64,000 bases of DNA from Terriglobia bacterium (lineage in GTDB: Bacteria; Acidobacteriota; UBA6911): assembly GCA_020072565.1 (NCBI GenBank), contig JAIQGI010000006.1:1-64000 (forward strand), in the 5' to 3' direction. Below the pieces are notes generated by a model. That model was not told where the DNA came from. It saw nothing but the letters and a program-made list of their open reading frames with translations, and did no database searches. A program made the translations under genes and the position numbers. Positions 27,502 to 35,585 of this stretch are shown piece by piece (within the stretch, counting starts at the first letter, position 1; each line of letters begins with the position of its first letter).

Positions 27502-27683
27502 GGTGGCTTCAGGGGGACGTGCCGGGGAAAGGTGGGCGCAGAAGTGGTCTGTAAGCGAGAGGCCGAAGGCATGCCGACAGCGAATCCTGCCGACCCAACG
27601 GATACTCTGCATCCGCGGCGGCCTCTCCAGTGACTTCTTTGTCGGCCGGGAATTACCGCGTACCGCCACCGGGGACCAGCGGC

Positions 27684-28088
27684 TTACCCGGAAACCAGAT
27701 CTCGCGGCCGCTTCGCAATATCTGGAAAGGTTTTGCAGAGACGGGCATCAAACGTCGCCAGAGGGATCTCTTCGCGATGAGCAAGCTCGACAAACAGCGT
27801 GTCATAAATCGGAACGCCGGAGTGGACAGCGCACATGAGGGCGCCCTGCCACAGGATCCGGCTCGGCACCGAACTGATGCCAAGCTGTGCCGCGAGACCA
27901 AGCCTCGAGATCGCCTCATCGGTCTCCAGGATCCCTTTGCGGACCGCCATCCAGAGCACGTTCGCCAGTTCGGCCTCCCAAAGGGCCGGTGCGCAGAGAT
28001 CTCCTGCCGCGCGCAAGAACCGTCCGGCCTCCTCTGCAAACGGAGGAGTGCCGAGCAGGTGGTATGCGACGACATTAGTATCCACCAC
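27684..28088 (-). CDS. PIN-domain toxin (VapC/FitB-type)
   Basis: The protein has 134 residues. PIN residues: VDTNVVAYHLL, the E in ALWEAELANVLW, and YDTLFVELAHREEIPLATFDARL. The start is the GTG at 28088, five bases after the antitoxin stop; the frame upstream of it is antisense. Expected activity is RNA cleavage, neutralised by the FitA-like protein. Confidence 0.85.
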   Translation of the reverse strand: MVDTNVVAYHLLGTPPFAEEAGRFLRAAGDLCAPALWEAELANVLWMAVRKGILETDEAISRLGLAAQLGISSVPSRILWQGALMCAVHSGVPIYDTLFVELAHREEIPLATFDARLCKTFPDIAKRPRDLVSG

Positions 28089-28093
28089 AGCCC

Positions 28094-28321
28094 TTATTCC
28101 CTTCCGGCGCGGATCCACGACTGCACTTCCTTTGAAGTAGGCCGGCGTGTCTGCCGGCTCCAGGCGGCCTCGATCTGCTCCAGCACCGACCGCCGTTCCC
28201 CGGTGCATTGGGCCAGGAGATTTCGCACCTCCTGTTCCATGGAGCAATGGTTCCGGCGCGCCCGCGATTTCAATTCCCGCACGACCTTTGGCGGCACGTT
28301 CCTGACCGTAAGCGTCGGCAT
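28094..28321 (-). CDS. FitA/VapB-type ribbon-helix-helix antitoxin
   Basis: The protein has 75 residues. MPTLTVRNVPPKVVRELKSRA and HCSMEQEVRNLLAQC are the Arc-like RHH pattern typical of FitA. The C-terminal part, with SKEVQSWIRAGRE, should block the PIN partner, whose gene starts 5 bases downstream. Confidence 0.87.
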   Translation of the reverse strand: MPTLTVRNVPPKVVRELKSRARRNHCSMEQEVRNLLAQCTGERRSVLEQIEAAWSRQTRRPTSKEVQSWIRAGRE

Positions 28322-28537
28322 ACATCCTCCCTGCTGTCATTATGCTAGCAAATATGGATCGGTTGAGCAAGAATCGCCCGGCCGCCATCGGCATTCATTG
28401 CGGAGCGCTCACGGGAACCGCCCCGAAAATGGTTTGAATTCCTTGCCAGTTCCTATTATCTTGTTGGCATCCAAGAATTCCACTCGTACCTCCCCCAACG
28501 AGCGGCTGAGCAAGTGTGTGCTTCAGGACGCTGACTC

Positions 28538-29902
28538 ATGCCACGTGACGATCCTGTCAACGCCCGGAGGCTTCAGATCGGCAAATCGCCGGACAGGACC
28601 AACTCAATGCTGGGGAAAGCGGAAGGTGGCGCCGGAGCGCGCCGGTCTCGTGTGATCTCGCCTCCCAGAGGTCACGGGCGCTATCCGATGATGGTGTGCC
28701 TGGCGGGGATGTCGCCGGCAGTCGTAACGGAGACTCTATACGCGCTTGCCGTGAAGGGCCGCCCTCGGGTAGTTCCGCGCCGTGTCTGCATCGTAACAAC
28801 CGAAGACGCCTACGGGAAGGTTGTCGCCTCGCTTCTTGGCGCCCGGGGAGCGATTCGGCGGCTGGCATCGGAGTACCGGCTGCCGCCCGGGTCGCTTCAA
28901 TGCACTCTCGACGACGTATTTGTGATCAGGTCCCGATCCGGCAAGCCGCTTTCGGACATCCGGTCGAGCGCCGACAGCCGCGATGCGGGAGAAGCGATGT
29001 CCAGGCTTCTGGCGGACCTTCACTCTGATCCCAATGTGGAGATCCGCTGTTCGATTGCCGGAGGCAGGAAGACGATGGCGGCGCTGCTCGCGCTTGCGTT
29101 GCAGACCTGCGCGCGTACCGGCGACCGCCTGTATCACGTCCTGGTAAGCGAGCCGTTCGAGCGGATTCCCGACTTCTTCTATCCTCCCCGGTTGCGGCGA
29201 CTGTACACCGTGGACGGCCGAACGGTGGATTCAAGCAAGGCGCGGATCGACCTGGCGGAGGTTCCGATGATTCGCCTCGGAGCGGTAGCGGAATCGCTCG
29301 GACTTGGATCGGAGCAGCTTGCGTTGCGCGCCAGGAAGATCGAGGAGGCCGCGAACCGGAATTTCCGGCCGGTTCCGGTAGAAATCGATTTCGAGCGGCG
29401 GGCGCTGCGCTGTGGAACGGATGCTGTTCGGCTCCCTCCCCAGGAATTCGCTCTGTACGCGATGTATGCGGGCCTGCGCCGCAGGTGCAAATCCTGTGAA
29501 CGGAATCGCCGTCCCGCTTGCGAGCGGTGCCATCCCACGGACGGCGAGATTTATTCGCGGCACCGGCCTTTGTTGAAGGCGGTTTATTTCCTGGCGCGGC
29601 CTGCCGGAGGCCGGGGCCTGATGCAGATGCTTGCGGATGAAACCGGGAAGGGCGAAATCGCACAGAATTTCGATGAATGGTTACGGCAAACGCGCAGCCG
29701 GCTGAAATCGCATCTGCGCGCGGCGGACGCCGACGCCGTCCCGCGACTGGCGTCGATTGCGGATGCCGTCGAACTTGGCACAGAGAACGGGAAGCGTCGC
29801 GGCCTGCGCATCCCGCCGGCCCTGATCCGGTTCGCCAACGTTGGGAAGGCAGGGCTCAACGTTGATTTGCTCGCGTTTGCACGCCGCGCGCAATTACGCT
29901 GA
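28538..29902 (+). CDS. CRISPR-linked CARF protein (NE0113/TIGR02584) with winged-helix-like tail
   Basis: The protein has up to 454 residues; the true start may be ATG 28607 or even 28688, because family homology begins at MMVCLAGMSPAVVTETLYAL. The first 220 residues are the TIGR02584 Csm6-like/ring-nuclease CARF family: the N-terminal motif just given, RVCIVTTEDAYGKVV, and the second CARF motif CSIAGGRKTMAALLALALQ. Then comes a segment resembling an OmpR-type winged helix (IDFERRALRCG, VRLPPQEFALYAMYAG) with an inserted four-Cys knuckle (CKSCERNRRPACERC), and an Arg-rich C-terminus. No HEPN motif (RxxxxH) is evident. Cyclic-oligoadenylate sensing is expected from the family; DNA binding by the tail is inference. 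It is 5 kb from the Cas operons. Confidence 0.75.
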   Translation: MPRDDPVNARRLQIGKSPDRTNSMLGKAEGGAGARRSRVISPPRGHGRYPMMVCLAGMSPAVVTETLYALAVKGRPRVVPRRVCIVTTEDAYGKVVASLLGARGAIRRLASEYRLPPGSLQCTLDDVFVIRSRSGKPLSDIRSSADSRDAGEAMSRLLADLHSDPNVEIRCSIAGGRKTMAALLALALQTCARTGDRLYHVLVSEPFERIPDFFYPPRLRRLYTVDGRTVDSSKARIDLAEVPMIRLGAVAESLGLGSEQLALRARKIEEAANRNFRPVPVEIDFERRALRCGTDAVRLPPQEFALYAMYAGLRRRCKSCERNRRPACERCHPTDGEIYSRHRPLLKAVYFLARPAGGRGLMQMLADETGKGEIAQNFDEWLRQTRSRLKSHLRAADADAVPRLASIADAVELGTENGKRRGLRIPPALIRFANVGKAGLNVDLLAFARRAQLR

Positions 29903-30017
29903 AGGTCGTGAGAGAAGCTGAGAACCGCCGGTCCAGAATCTTCTGGACTGTAAGTGACGCGGCCGAAGGCTGCAAGGTCGCCCTGTCGCTCTTGTTATTA
30001 TCTGGCGAAAGGAGACA

Positions 30018-30366
30018 ATGGAAGAGGCGCGGTTTTGGATCGTCGGAACCAGAGAGCATGCAAGGGGGCGGATTTTTGAGGTTCGGGCAGAAAATCGGCG
30101 ATCCTATTGTTCACTTTTCATGCGTTGGAACGGTGCGCCCGATGGGGATTGCAGGTGAGAAAAGTGTTGCGGGCCTTGCTTTTTCCAGAGGAAGTGTTGT
30201 TGGGACATCGGCCGCGTCATCGCCCACCGGCGTTACGGAGATCCACCTGGTAAGAGCTGTTTATGAGTATGAGGGATCGGTGCCGATTGTGATCACGGTA
30301 TACTATCCTTCTGCAGAGCGTTGTTTTGAGGGAGGGCGCCGGCGTGAAGATCAAATATTCTCGTGA
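30018..30366 (+). pseudogene. Frameshifted DUF4258-type toxin-like gene
   Basis: Pieces of a DUF4258-like protein appear in successive frames: KVLRALLFPEEVLLGHR in one, then EIHLVRAVYEYEG and VPIVITVYYPSAERCFEGG in another, ending at 30366. At least one frameshift separates them. A DUF2283 gene overlaps its end, the usual partner arrangement. A small frame from ATG 30018 may be the original N-terminus. Confidence 0.55.
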
Positions 30367-30553
30367 AGCGGATGTCTTGACCATTCAACTGCGGGAGGGA
30401 AAGATATCCGACTCCAGGGACCTCGCCGAAGGCATCATCGTGCACTTTTCGGCCAAAGGCCAGCCCCTGGAGCTCGAAATCCTCGACGCTTCGAAAGTGA
30501 TCGAAAGAAAAGACGTGGAAGTTTCCATGGAATCCCTATTCGCCGTCGTCTGA
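30344..30553 (+). CDS. DUF2283 family protein
   Basis: The protein has 69 residues, from GTG 30344 (VKIKYSREADVLTIQLREG). The whole length fits DUF2283, including SRDLAEGIIVHFSAKGQPLELEILDAS. These small proteins usually lie directly after DUF4258 proteins and are thought to act as antitoxin-like partners. Here the partner gene is broken, so this one may be an orphan. Confidence 0.8.
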   Translation: MKIKYSREADVLTIQLREGKISDSRDLAEGIIVHFSAKGQPLELEILDASKVIERKDVEVSMESLFAVV

Positions 30554-30635
30554 ACGGCGCGAGGTGCCGCCATGAGTCAAGCCCGCTTACCCGGAAGCTG
30601 ACGCAAGCGTGGCACCGCTAAAGAGCGGAAAGCTC

Positions 30636-30881
30636 ATGAAGGTGGAGACCACGAGAAGAGGCAAAAGCGCTCCCGGAATCACAGAGATGCGCGCTGAATT
30701 CGACTTTTCAGGCGGCAAACGGGGAAAATACGCAAAGCAGTTTGCCAAGGGGACAAACATCGTTATTCTGGACCCCGATGTCGCGGACCTGTTTCCTGAT
30801 TCCAAGACTGTGAACGAGGCGCTCCGGGCTCTGACCCGGATCGCCCATCGCCAAAGGAAGAAAGCTGCCAGAAGCAAGTAA
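30636..30881 (+). CDS. Small conserved-looking hypothetical protein
   Basis: The protein has 81 residues from ATG 30636; an upstream in-frame start at 30609 is possible. The sequence, MRAEFDFSGGKRGKYAKQF, then FPDSKTVNEALRALTRIAH, resembles the basic proteins encoded beside DUF433/BrnT-like toxins (FDFSx-GKRGKYA motif). It probably belonged to a toxin-antitoxin pair; no partner gene is intact beside it. Confidence 0.6.
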   Translation: MKVETTRRGKSAPGITEMRAEFDFSGGKRGKYAKQFAKGTNIVILDPDVADLFPDSKTVNEALRALTRIAHRQRKKAARSK

Positions 30882-30952
30882 GTCTTTCCCCGCACGCTTG
30901 CGAAATCGCTCCGGCGGTTTTTCACTCCGTGGACACGCTGCCTGCTGATCTA

Positions 30953-31056
30953 AGACCAAAGCAGGATTTCTTCAACCCGGGCGGCGAGCGCCCGATGACG
31001 CCTGCCGATCCATACAGACCATGTGTCCGCAGCGACTTTCTTGAAATGAAGGGACG
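30953..31056 (-). pseudogene. C-terminal half of a RelE/ParE-type toxin
   Basis: The minus strand reads LHFKKVAADTWSVWIGRRHRALA then ARVEEILLWS and a stop. This is the usual end of a small RelE-like toxin; the N-terminal half is missing, replaced at 31056 by a fragment of another gene. A related copy lies at 31864-32136. Confidence 0.6.
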
Positions 31057-31059
31057 TCG

Positions 31060-31614
31060 CCGTCGCCGTCTTTGACGATCGCGTGGAAATTCGCAGTGTG
31101 GGCAGGCTTCCGAAGGGAGTGACGGTGGAGATGCTGTCGGGGTCGCGCCTGCGCAATCCCCTGATCGCCGACGCCTTTCACCGCACGGGCGCGGTCGAAA
31201 TCTGGGGGCGCGGCACCAACCGCGTCATTGATGAGTGCCGCCGCTACGGAGTGGAACCTCCCACGTTTTCCGAGGAGGCGGGGAGCCTGATAGTTACGTT
31301 CAAGGCGCAACTTGGGCCCATGCCAGGACCAAGTCACAGGTGAAGTTGCGGGTGAAGTCACAGGTGAAGTTGGGGATGAAGTCAGGAGGCTTTTGGAGGT
31401 CCTCCAAGCGTCGCCCCTGACTCGCTCTCAAGCTCAGGACGCCCTCCGGTTGAAGGGCCAGGCAAATTTCCGCGTCCGATATCTCCAGCCGTCACTGGAT
31501 CTGGGCCTCGTCGAGATGACCGTCCCCGACAAACCCCGGAGCAGCAAGCAAAAGTACAGGCTGACGGGAAAGGGCCGAGGTTTACTGGAAGTGGACATAG
31601 CGCCCAGCATCTAA
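31060..31614 (+). pseudogene. Broken AlbA_2-type ATP-binding regulator (COG2865)
   Basis: The first part reads VAVFDDRVEIRSVGRLPKG, then LRNPLIADAFHRTGAVEIWGRG, the C-terminal ATPase-like section of COG2865 (RecG-like regulators). At about 31320 the frame shifts: GEVTGEVGDEVRRLLEVL and YLQPSLDLGLVEMTVPDKP continue in another frame as the usual QVT-repeat and winged-helix end. The N-terminal half is missing as well. Clearly non-functional. Confidence 0.65.
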
Positions 31615-31732
31615 TCAAGCGAATGGAGTTATTGAAGATAACAGATCAGGAACTGATCGAGAGAGTTGATTGTGCCTTTACGCGAATCCGGGAAGTAGCA
31701 AGACGAGAGGCGTTAGAAATAAGGTTGGGCAG

Positions 31733-31860
31733 ATGCCCCTTGATACGACTACCTATTTTGCGCATAGCGCCAATGATGCTGGCCGTTGGGAGCCGTTGAG
31801 GACGCACGTGCAAAAAGTTGCGCACCGAGCCCCAACGTTATGCGGCGGATTAGCAGTTCA
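31733..31860 (+). pseudogene. Relic of a Cas3 HD-domain N-terminus
   Basis: From ATG 31733 the frame reads YFAHSANDAGRWEPLRTHVQ then KVAHRA, which is the start of a Cas3'' HD nuclease (the FAHSxNDxGRWxPL pattern). Similarity ends there and the frame runs into antisense of a toxin relic. The intact Cas3 at 37.3 kb starts differently, so this comes from a different type I system. A short unrecognised frame (31623-31799) overlaps it. Confidence 0.6.
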
Positions 31861-31863
31861 GTA

Positions 31864-32136
31864 TCACGCGATTTCCGCGGAGGCGGCGAGGGTGACAGTC
31901 AGGTCCAGGACGCAATCGGAGCCAAGACCGACAGCAGGTAGGCTGCAGGCGGCGAGCGCCCGATGGCGCCTGCCGATCCGTAAAGACCACATGTCGTCAG
32001 CGACTTTCTTGAAATAAAGGGACGGGTGAAAGGGGTTCCGGCGCCAAAGCCGGTACTGCTTGCGGGCCAGAGTACGGATTTGCGGTGTGAGTGCTCTGTT
32101 GGCTACCCAGAAGGTCTCGTTCGCGTGACTGGTCAC
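31864..32136 (-). CDS. RelE/ParE-type toxin with replaced C-terminus
   Basis: The protein has 90 residues. The N-terminal two thirds fit a RelE-like toxin: FWVANRALTPQIRTLARKQY, then NPFHPSLYFKKVADDMWSLR. After RRHRALAA (at 31948) the sequence changes abruptly and ends in an unrelated hydrophobic tail, so the last strands are lost. The ATG overlaps the end of the antitoxin gene at 32133. Probably inactive, yet the frame is open. Confidence 0.6.
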   Translation of the reverse strand: MTSHANETFWVANRALTPQIRTLARKQYRLWRRNPFHPSLYFKKVADDMWSLRIGRRHRALAACSLPAVGLGSDCVLDLTVTLAASAEIA

Positions 32137-32339
32137 GGCAGGCGGCGGGTTTTCCCTGCATGGAAGTCGGACTTGGCCTTGTCGATCAAGCGGCGCAACG
32201 GGCCACCTGGCCGTGCATCCTCAGCGATCTGGCTATCCCAGGCGCGCGCCCTGTATTCGGCGAACCATTCGGCCAGGCGCTCCACCTCGTCGGGCGCCAG
32301 TCTTTCGATTTCGGCCTGGATTTCTTCGATGTTTCGCAT
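32133..32339 (-). CDS. Small antitoxin of the RelE-like pair
   Basis: The protein has 68 residues: MRNIEEIQAEIERLAPDEVE, ERLAEWFAEYRARAWDSQI, AEDARPGGPLRRLID and FHAGKTRRLP. This is the standard small helical antitoxin found before such toxins. Its end overlaps the toxin start (ATGA). A degraded relative lies around 49.5 kb. Confidence 0.75.
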   Translation of the reverse strand: MRNIEEIQAEIERLAPDEVERLAEWFAEYRARAWDSQIAEDARPGGPLRRLIDKAKSDFHAGKTRRLP

Positions 32340-32676
32340 CGATCCAAAATATCCCCGATGCCCAATCGACTCAGGAATCTTTCCTGCAGCGCCGATGCTC
32401 GCGCACTGGGCACGGGTTTGGCCCGGAGACTCGGACTGCCGATCCCTGAGGGGCAGTCAGCCGTAACATTCAGGATCTGTCCGTATCACGCAGTCGACAT
32501 TCAAAATAAAAGCAAAAGGCAATGACCTCGGATGTCACTCCCGCTTTTTAGACTGATGGCGCGGCCGGCGCTCTTGGCGAGAGCTCGATCTGAAAAACCT
32601 GATGTACCAGATTGGATTATCGAGGAGAAATTGGGGAAACCGAACCGCAGTGCCTGCAACCCTGGAATGGGTCGAA
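32340..32676. other. Intergenic region
   Basis: No gene is supported on either strand. A HicA partner for the following HicB-like gene was looked for in the minus-strand direction and not recognised. Confidence 0.4.
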
Positions 32677-32877
32677 CTACAGTACAATTTCCTCGACCAT
32701 TGCGCCTTCGGGCACAGGCAGTTCCTCCGCGGGTTCCAGATAGAGAGCAATGGCTTCCCGGATGTTGTCGCGTGCTTCTTGAAGGGTGTCCCCCTCGGAT
32801 ATGCACCCGGGCAGGGACGGAACGAAAACGGTGTATCCGCCTTCGTCAGCGGGCTCCAAAATGATGCGTAAGCGCAT
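32677..32877 (-). CDS. HicB-like antitoxin without visible partner
   Basis: The protein has 66 residues from ATG 32877 (MRLRIILEPADEGGYTVFVP). The HicB RNase-H-like fold is seen in SLPGCISEGDTLQEARDNIREAIALYLE. There is no C-terminal DNA-binding domain, as in short HicB proteins. No HicA gene is beside it, so it is an orphan or the remnant of a module. Confidence 0.78.
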   Translation of the reverse strand: MRLRIILEPADEGGYTVFVPSLPGCISEGDTLQEARDNIREAIALYLEPAEELPVPEGAMVEEIVL

Positions 32878-33258
32878 GCGGCGATTACTCAGCTGTAACA
32901 ATGTTCAATCGGGCGGCGACCGCTCGTCGCGGAGGCGTTTTTTCGTTGCCCTATCGAAACGGTTCATCGAAATTCTACAACAGCTCGAAGGAGTTGTTCG
33001 AGCTGGGTTTTTGCCATTTTTTAAATATCGTGAGAGGGAAATCCTTTTGACTCTCCGGACTGCGGGATCCGAAATCACGAGGATCTCATCGGCCTCATTT
33101 CCCGACTTCCGCGGTGGACTCGGTCGAACAAGCCTGAAATCCGAGAGAGACAGGCTCGCAACAGTGAAAAGCCTCTACGGACACAATGGAGGACTAAACG
33201 AAGACGTTCTGCGCGATAATATAGTCATCGCGCCAGGATATCCGGAGTACGGAGCATA
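32878..33258. other. Intergenic region
   Basis: No convincing gene. A plus-strand frame runs through to 33259 but has no family resemblance and starts inside the antisense of the HicB gene. Confidence 0.35.
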
Positions 33259-33477
33259 ATGAGCAAACGGGAGCGTTCCAAACGCGAATCTGTCATAGCC
33301 GGCCCAGAAGTGAGTGAAAGCACCGAGATATATTCCCGGCAGCTGGACGCGGCGCGCTCCTACCTCAAGAAATGGGCCGAGTCCGCCGCTGCTCTCGAAG
33401 ATCTCTGGTTCCCGCAGCTGCAGGAACTCGATGAGGAAACCGCGCGGAAAATGATGTCGGATCTGTTTGATATGTGA
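33259..33477 (+). CDS. Small hypothetical protein upstream of the type I-B operon
   Basis: The protein has 72 residues, highly charged and helical: MSKRERSKRESVIAGPEVSE, then YSRQLDAARSYLKKWAESAAALEDL and DEETARKMMSDLFDM. No family is recognised. It ends 136 bases before cas8b on the same strand, and a promoter lies between, so it is probably not part of the Cas transcript. Confidence 0.45.
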   Translation: MSKRERSKRESVIAGPEVSESTEIYSRQLDAARSYLKKWAESAAALEDLWFPQLQELDEETARKMMSDLFDM

Positions 33478-33566
33478 GGTCCTGGCGCCTCGGATGATCT
33501 GGGCGCCGAGATGGTAGAGCGAAGCAGATCTCAGCCTGCTTCAAGATGCGGCTGAGAGTCGATCGT

Positions 33567-33605
33567 TTGACGCGGCAATGTGCGGGTGCGGTAATCCTTA
33601 GGAGG
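33567..33605 (+). promoter_or_regulatory. Candidate promoter and ribosome site of the type I-B operon
   Basis: TTGACG (33567-33572), a 17-base spacer and GGTAAT (33590-33595), followed by AGGAGG at about 33600, 8 bases before the cas8b ATG. The -10 matches consensus at four of six positions. Confidence 0.4.
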
Positions 33606-33613
33606 CCGTTAAC

Positions 33614-35533
33614 ATGATCCATCAGTTTGCCGAACTCGGTGTGTTTTACAGGGACCGAGAGGGACTCCGGCCTAGTGATTCTGTTGCGCAATACTTGCGT
33701 GACCCGGTCGCGAAATTCCGGACGAAGACCGTGCTTCTCTTGATTTTCTGCGACAAAGGCTTCGAACGGATTCAGGTCGAGGAATGCGATGCGGTGAAAC
33801 GCCGAACCTACCTCTACCGCGAAGGGCCACCCAATGGCTGGGATGCGACACCAACGTCCGGATTGCGGGGTGTGAAGGGACACGGCGATAAGGAGTATCA
33901 GGCGGCACTCCTGGAAGAGATCAGAAAGAAACTATTCCGTTTGTCGGAAAGCATCCGGGATGCGGTTGATAGGGGCGTGGATCTGCCTGAATCAGAGATC
34001 AGTCATCTTGGGAAGATTCGGGATTGGTTGAAAATTGCAGCCGGGGAAGGCAAGCCAAACATGGAGAATCGTGTCGCCCTACGGGAGAAGATTGAACAAT
34101 GCAACCCGCCTGTGGCGAAAAAAACATCCGTTGTTTCCCTGCCCGCAATCATTTCGGTTGCGTGGCAGGAAGGTAACAAGGAGTTAAAACGTGTCGGCGA
34201 CTATTCCGCGTTTCAGCAGTCGTTGGTGCGATCAGGGAAGGAGTCCGCCACAAGCAAGAAGGGTATCAAGGGTGCCGTGCAGGGAATCGGGCAATGCAGT
34301 ATCTGCGGGAAGGCGAACACTGAAGTTTCAGGGTTGCTTCAAATCCAGCAGTTCAAAGTTTACACGTTGGACAAGCCAGGCTCGGTGTCGGGGGGGTTTG
34401 ATCCGTCCGCGGCATGGCGCAACTTCCCAGCTTGCAGGGAGTGCTGCGACAAAGTGGATTTTGCCGGGGAGCGCGTGAAGAAGGAGTTGGCTTTTGACTA
34501 CTACGGCTTCAAGTACTTGCTCTTGCCATCGCCTTTGCGGCCAACGCTGACCATGGCGTACGAGTTCTTGGACAGTCTGATAAATGCACGGATCAACAAA
34601 ACCGCCAAATCCCGGTTGACTGCTGCAGAGGACGAGTTGTTTTACGTGGTATCCCAAGAAAAGAATCTCCTGCAAGTAGATTTGCTGTTCTATCAACCCG
34701 ATCCGCAGTCTTTCCGTCCTGCTTTGTATGTCTCAGGACTTTTGCCGACCCGGTTCCGAAAGCTGTTTGACGCCAAAGACGTCGTGGATAGCCATCCGTG
34801 GCTCGATGAAACAAGTCCAGTTTCATTCACGAAAGGCCAATTCACCTTTGGTTCACTCCGCAGCGTTTTCCCAGCCGCACACGGGGGTAGCACTTTTGAT
34901 GATGATTTCTTGGCTGCGACACGGGCGGCATTGGAACTGCGACCGCTTTCGACGCGTCGGCTGCTTCAAGTCGGCATGCGATGGGTTCAGGATGATTATC
35001 GACAGAACAGAGTGCGCATTATCGACAAGAAAAGGTTACCTGACTGGCAATTTCGTCTCGCTGATTTGTTTCGCACGATTCTCTTTTTCGAAACGTTGAC
35101 AGATCCAAACACAGAGAGGAGACAAGAAGATATGCAAGTCGATTACGGTGATTCCGAGCAGGCCGAGCGAGTGCGCAAAGTGCTCGACCTGGGGTCGGGC
35201 AAGCTGCGAACCGATCCCGCGCCGCAAGCAGCATTCTTGGTGGGTGCATGTTGCAGCGGGATTGAGCAAATACAGAAGGATGTGCGTGGCGCGACTCCGT
35301 TTTCGGGAAAGCTGAAGGGGTTTCGCCTCGATCAATCGGACGTTCGCGGGCTGTTTGTCGCGGCGAAGGATAAGGCGAAGGCATACGGAGAAAAGCAGGA
35401 ACCGAAAGTGAGTGCCTTGTTGGAGTTTGCTGCGGCAGCACTGGCAGCGACCCCGGACCAGTGGCCGTTATCTACCGATGAGATTTCCTATTTTTTTGCC
35501 TTGGGCCATACATTGCGACCACGGTTTGCGTAG
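33614..35533 (+). CDS. cas8b: Type I-B Cascade large subunit Cas8b (Csh1/TM1802)
   Basis: The protein has 639 residues. The mark of Cas8b/TM1802 is the split zinc ribbon near residues 220-275: CSICGK, then FKVYTLDKPGSVSGGFDPSAAW and FPACRECCDK. The N-terminus (MIHQFAELGVFYRD) and the C-terminal YFFALGHTL also fit. Cas8b recognises the PAM and recruits Cas3. It is the first gene of cas8b-cas7-cas5-cas3-cas6. Length and motifs are complete, so a functional protein is expected. Confidence 0.88.
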   Translation: MIHQFAELGVFYRDREGLRPSDSVAQYLRDPVAKFRTKTVLLLIFCDKGFERIQVEECDAVKRRTYLYREGPPNGWDATPTSGLRGVKGHGDKEYQAALLEEIRKKLFRLSESIRDAVDRGVDLPESEISHLGKIRDWLKIAAGEGKPNMENRVALREKIEQCNPPVAKKTSVVSLPAIISVAWQEGNKELKRVGDYSAFQQSLVRSGKESATSKKGIKGAVQGIGQCSICGKANTEVSGLLQIQQFKVYTLDKPGSVSGGFDPSAAWRNFPACRECCDKVDFAGERVKKELAFDYYGFKYLLLPSPLRPTLTMAYEFLDSLINARINKTAKSRLTAAEDELFYVVSQEKNLLQVDLLFYQPDPQSFRPALYVSGLLPTRFRKLFDAKDVVDSHPWLDETSPVSFTKGQFTFGSLRSVFPAAHGGSTFDDDFLAATRAALELRPLSTRRLLQVGMRWVQDDYRQNRVRIIDKKRLPDWQFRLADLFRTILFFETLTDPNTERRQEDMQVDYGDSEQAERVRKVLDLGSGKLRTDPAPQAAFLVGACCSGIEQIQKDVRGATPFSGKLKGFRLDQSDVRGLFVAAKDKAKAYGEKQEPKVSALLEFAAAALAATPDQWPLSTDEISYFFALGHTLRPRFA

Positions 35534-35585
35534 ATACCTACGAACCCCAAACCAGCTAACCTCAATGAAAGGAGAACCAAACATC

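Noticed and set aside
26361-27554. Long frame overlapping the WYL regulator in another phase
   Set aside because: Arg/Gly/Pro-rich shadow; the WYL and helix-turn-helix motifs are in the other frame.
32501-32676. Possible HicA partner after the HicB-like gene
   Set aside because: No minus-strand frame shows the GxSHG motif or the HicA size; left as an orphan HicB.
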